A DNA stretch of 41,723 nucleotides from an uncultured bacterium (lineage in GTDB: Bacteria; Patescibacteriota; Minisyncoccia; Phycocordibacterales; CAINVO01). Shown in pieces: positions 38,904 through 41,723 of this stretch; within the stretch, counting starts at the first letter, position 1, and each line of letters opens with the position of its first letter. A program made the translations under genes and the position numbers. The stretch lies in the NCBI GenBank assembly GCA_903854195.1, contig CAINVO010000037.1:1-41723 (forward strand). Direction: 5' to 3'. The notes below the pieces were generated by a model. It ran no database searches. It saw nothing but the letters and a program-made list of their open reading frames with translations, and had not been told where the DNA came from.

Positions 38904-39395
38904 ATGAGACTAAAATCACATATCATAGCTGGACTAGTTGGAGCCGCTGCAACTGCACCATTTTGGCAAAATCCATATCAGGTTGCACTTTTTTTTACAT
39001 CTTCAATATTAATAGACGCTGATCATTATTTGGACTATATATGGCGTAACCGTGGAAAAAATTGGAGTCCTAAAAGAATGTTTAAATACTATGATCACGT
39101 TTCGGAAAACAAATATGACCAGAGAAAACTTGGTTTTAGCATTATGCACACAGTCGAAATCTTCTTACTTATTTATTTACTAATGTTATATGTCAGCTTT
39201 GATTTTTTCTTACCCGTTATAGCGGGTATGGCTTACCATATAATATTTGATGTTGTATCGATGACTTACGACAAAATCCCCTTTGTTAGACCATTCTCAA
39301 TAGCCGAATACCACTTTAGAAAAAAACAAATGCACCTCAAAGGAAAAAGTGTTGATGATTTTTATAAGGATATGTTTGATAAATCTGGCGAATAG
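38904..39395 (+). CDS. Predicted membrane protein (YdjM-like/DUF457-like)
   Basis: LKSHIIAGLVGAAAT, SSILIDADHYLDY, multiple TM segments. Confidence 0.6.
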   Translation: MRLKSHIIAGLVGAAATAPFWQNPYQVALFFTSSILIDADHYLDYIWRNRGKNWSPKRMFKYYDHVSENKYDQRKLGFSIMHTVEIFLLIYLLMLYVSFDFFLPVIAGMAYHIIFDVVSMTYDKIPFVRPFSIAEYHFRKKQMHLKGKSVDDFYKDMFDKSGE

Positions 39396-39404
39396 ATTTT
39401 AAAA

Positions 39405-40196
39405 CTATTTTAATATCCAGAAAAAGTAAGCGAAGAAAGCTAACGAGACAACAACCCTATAAACTCCAAACCAAACCAAGCTGTGTTTTTGTACAAATGA
39501 AATAAGCCATTTAATACTAACCAGAGCAACAATAAAGGCTGAGACAAACCCGAGCATCAAAGGGACCATCTCTCCTGACCCAATACTTATTGGATTTTTA
39601 AAAATATCTAGAGCGGTTGCGGCAACCATTGTAGGTACAGCAAGTATAAAAGAAAACTCAACAATAGTTTTTTTACTTATGCCCGCCAACTGCCCACCAA
39701 TAATTGTTGCAGCTGAACGTGAGACGCCTGGAATAACTGCTACTGACTGAGCCAGACCGACAGCAATTGCTTGGGAATATGAAATATCTGACATTGATTT
39801 TGTAGATTGTTTTTCTCTCTCAGGTTTATCATAAAATAATTCAAAAAGAATAATAACGATACCTCCAATAAGTAATGACCAGAGAACCACCACATCATTC
39901 CCAATTAGATACTGTTTGATAAATTTATATAACACATACCCAACAATAGCTGTTGGAATAAAAGCAGAGATTATTTTTGAAATAGCTTTTTTTTCAATAA
40001 GAAGTTTTTTTGTGTAAAGAACAACAACAGCAAGAATTGCTCCCAGCTGAATAATAATCTCAAAACTTTTTACAAAATCAGTTTGAGCAATTTTGAGTAG
40101 ATCACTAGCTAGAACCATATGTCCTGTGGAAGAAATCGGTAAAAACTCAGTAATTCCTTCAATTATTCCTAGGATTATTGCATGTAAAAATGTCAT
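39405..40196 (-). CDS. uppP: Undecaprenyl-diphosphatase
   Basis: GIIEGITEFLPISSTGHMVLAS; VIPGVSRSAATIIGG. Confidence 0.97.
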   Translation of the reverse strand: MTFLHAIILGIIEGITEFLPISSTGHMVLASDLLKIAQTDFVKSFEIIIQLGAILAVVVLYTKKLLIEKKAISKIISAFIPTAIVGYVLYKFIKQYLIGNDVVVLWSLLIGGIVIILFELFYDKPEREKQSTKSMSDISYSQAIAVGLAQSVAVIPGVSRSAATIIGGQLAGISKKTIVEFSFILAVPTMVAATALDIFKNPISIGSGEMVPLMLGFVSAFIVALVSIKWLISFVQKHSLVWFGVYRVVVSLAFFAYFFWILK

Positions 40197-40237
40197 TTAA
40201 ATTTTATTTAATATTTAGTAATTAGAATTACTCAAAA

Positions 40238-40423
40238 CTAGGCCACGAAGAAGTACATAACAACTACAAGAAACATACCAAGTACAAAGTAATTTATATA
40301 CATATGCACCTCTTGCTGTTCTTCCATAGTTACCTTCAACTCACTGAACATTTTCTTTTGAGATTCGATAAGGTCTTCAGTACCTTTTAAATCATCCCCC
40401 TTATCGATATTTTTTTCTACCAT
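40238..40423 (-). CDS. Small tail-anchored membrane protein, hypothetical
   Basis: 61 aa, C-terminal TM segment INYFVLGMFLVVVMYFFVA. Confidence 0.5.
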   Translation of the reverse strand: MVEKNIDKGDDLKGTEDLIESQKKMFSELKVTMEEQQEVHMYINYFVLGMFLVVVMYFFVA

Positions 40424-40446
40424 GTATTCATTATATCAAACGAACA

Positions 40447-41076
40447 CTAGGCAACAAAGTTAAATAGATCATCATTCGAGAAACGAACTTTTGAACGAGG
40501 TTGTTCATCTGAGGCTCTGTAACCTATTGGCAAAAGAACTACTGGATTTAGATTATCAGTCAAACCTAAGAGAACTTTAAAAGCTGCCCCGTCAAAACCT
40601 TCCATAGGACATGAATCAATAGATAACTCTTCTGCAGCAGCAAGACCAAAACCAAGAGCTATGTATGCCTGCTTTGCTGCCCAGTTTAAAGCCTTGTCAC
40701 CTGGAGCACTTACTAGCTGTCCTGAAAAACCCTTAAGCATAACTTCATATTCCTTAAGTTTTAGTTTTTCTTCTTCAACACCACCTGATGCAACATCAAT
40801 ATATTGACCAACTCTTTGATCAATATCTGTACGTGCAGAAAAAACCAATAAATGTGAAGCTGTTGTGATTTGTGGCTGATTCCAAGCTTTCTCTTGAAGC
40901 TTTTGTCTAAGATCTACATTTGTAATAACTGACACATGAAAAGGTTGGAGCCCAAATGATGTTGGGGCAAGTCTAATTGCTTCTAAAATCTGACTTAGGT
41001 CCCCTTCTGAAACTTTCTTAGCTTCGTCGAATTTCTTTGTTGCATAACGCCAGTTTAGGTTTGAAATGAATGACAT
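40447..41076 (-). CDS. Nitroreductase family protein
   Basis: WRYATKKFDEAKKVSEGDLSQILEAIRLAPTSFGLQPFHVSVI; ALGFGLAAAEELSIDSCPMEGFD. Confidence 0.93.
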   Translation of the reverse strand: MSFISNLNWRYATKKFDEAKKVSEGDLSQILEAIRLAPTSFGLQPFHVSVITNVDLRQKLQEKAWNQPQITTASHLLVFSARTDIDQRVGQYIDVASGGVEEEKLKLKEYEVMLKGFSGQLVSAPGDKALNWAAKQAYIALGFGLAAAEELSIDSCPMEGFDGAAFKVLLGLTDNLNPVVLLPIGYRASDEQPRSKVRFSNDDLFNFVA

Positions 41077-41118
41077 ATTTTTTTAATTATTATTTAGTAA
41101 AGCTTATGCAATAAATTT

Positions 41119-41520
41119 TTACATGAACTTTGTCGTACAATATGCACAACGCTTTGCAACTATTGATATTTCACTCATACACTCTGGGCATTTTTTAGTA
41201 GTTGAATCTAAAGGCGCTTGACTATGAGATCTTTCAATTAGTCTATTCAAAGGTGCAACCACAAAAAAATAGACTGTTCCTGAAACCAATAGGAAAGATA
41301 ATGCTGCATTTATAAACTCACCGTACAAAAACTTACTACCATTTAAGGTGAACATTAAGACTGAAAAATCTGGAGCTTTAACTATAGCCCCAATAAGAGG
41401 AGTGATTAAATCCTTAACTATAGCAGCGACCAGCGTACTAAAAGCTGCTCCGATAACCACACCCACTGCCAAATCCACGACATTTCCACGTAAAACAAAT
41501 TGTTTAAATCCTTTTAACAT
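41119..41520 (-). CDS. mscL: Large-conductance mechanosensitive channel MscL with C-terminal zinc ribbon
   Basis: FKQFVLRGNVVDLAVGVVIGAAFSTLVAAIVKDLITPLIG; C-terminal CPECMSEISIVAKRCAYC. Confidence 0.95.
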   Translation of the reverse strand: MLKGFKQFVLRGNVVDLAVGVVIGAAFSTLVAAIVKDLITPLIGAIVKAPDFSVLMFTLNGSKFLYGEFINAALSFLLVSGTVYFFVVAPLNRLIERSHSQAPLDSTTKKCPECMSEISIVAKRCAYCTTKFM

Positions 41521-41581
41521 TTCATAATAATATCATACCCGCCACAACATAAAAGCTTGGTTTCGTGTTACAATTTTTGGC

Positions 41582-41723
41582 ATGAAATTCCAAACAAAAA
41601 CAATCATTTTTGGCCATCACGCACAGGAAATAGACGAACTGATCCAATCAAAAGGTTTTATTGTTATTGGTAAAAACAAAAATGATGATGACAAGGTACA
41701 TGAAAAACCGGACGTAATCATAA
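41582..41723 (+). CDS. Partial hypothetical protein, truncated by the window end
   Basis: MKFQTKTIIFGHHAQEIDELIQSKGFIVIGKNKNDDDKVHEKPDVII... open to window end. Confidence 0.5.
   Translation, partial: MKFQTKTIIFGHHAQEIDELIQSKGFIVIGKNKNDDDKVHEKPDVII

Noticed and set aside
1-41723. CRISPR arrays, transposons, prophage or a classical defence island
   Set aside because: No regularly spaced repeats, transposase, integrase, restriction-modification or phage structural genes were recognised on either strand.

Overview
This 41.7 kb window is AT-rich and almost fully coding. Its gene content and organisation look like a Candidate Phyla Radiation / Patescibacteria (Parcubacteria-like) chromosome: reduced housekeeping genes, few Shine-Dalgarno motifs and A/T-rich leaders. 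This assignment is inferred from gene content; no phylogeny was run. Recognisable genes are tRNA-Ser(GCT), a surface protein with a peptidoglycan-binding domain, a wHTH regulator divergent from ftsK, recA, efp, rpsF-ssb-rpsR, tatD, metG, an AI-2E family transporter, an M16 peptidase, malic enzyme, glyS, recO, ileS, argS, dut, glyA, a divergent thyA, a HIT protein, a dCMP-deaminase-like fusion, a nucleotidyltransferase, an NMP kinase-like protein, a DHFR-like protein, secE-nusG-rplK, a SIMPL protein, PAP2, uppP, a nitroreductase and mscL. I see no CRISPR array, transposon or prophage. The most notable observations are: (1) an isoleucyl-tRNA synthetase with a complete, apparently catalytic histidine-phosphatase domain of about 200 aa inserted in its core; (2) recO split by a -1 frameshift exactly at an A7 homopolymer; (3) a dense local cluster of TGTCCTT/TGTCTTT words, partly as inverted repeats, confined to the wHTH regulator gene and its promoter; (4) a structured RNA-like element trailing tRNA-Ser; (5) a long hairpin-rich leader before the surface protein gene; (6) a thymidylate/nucleotide module containing an unusual two-domain deaminase.
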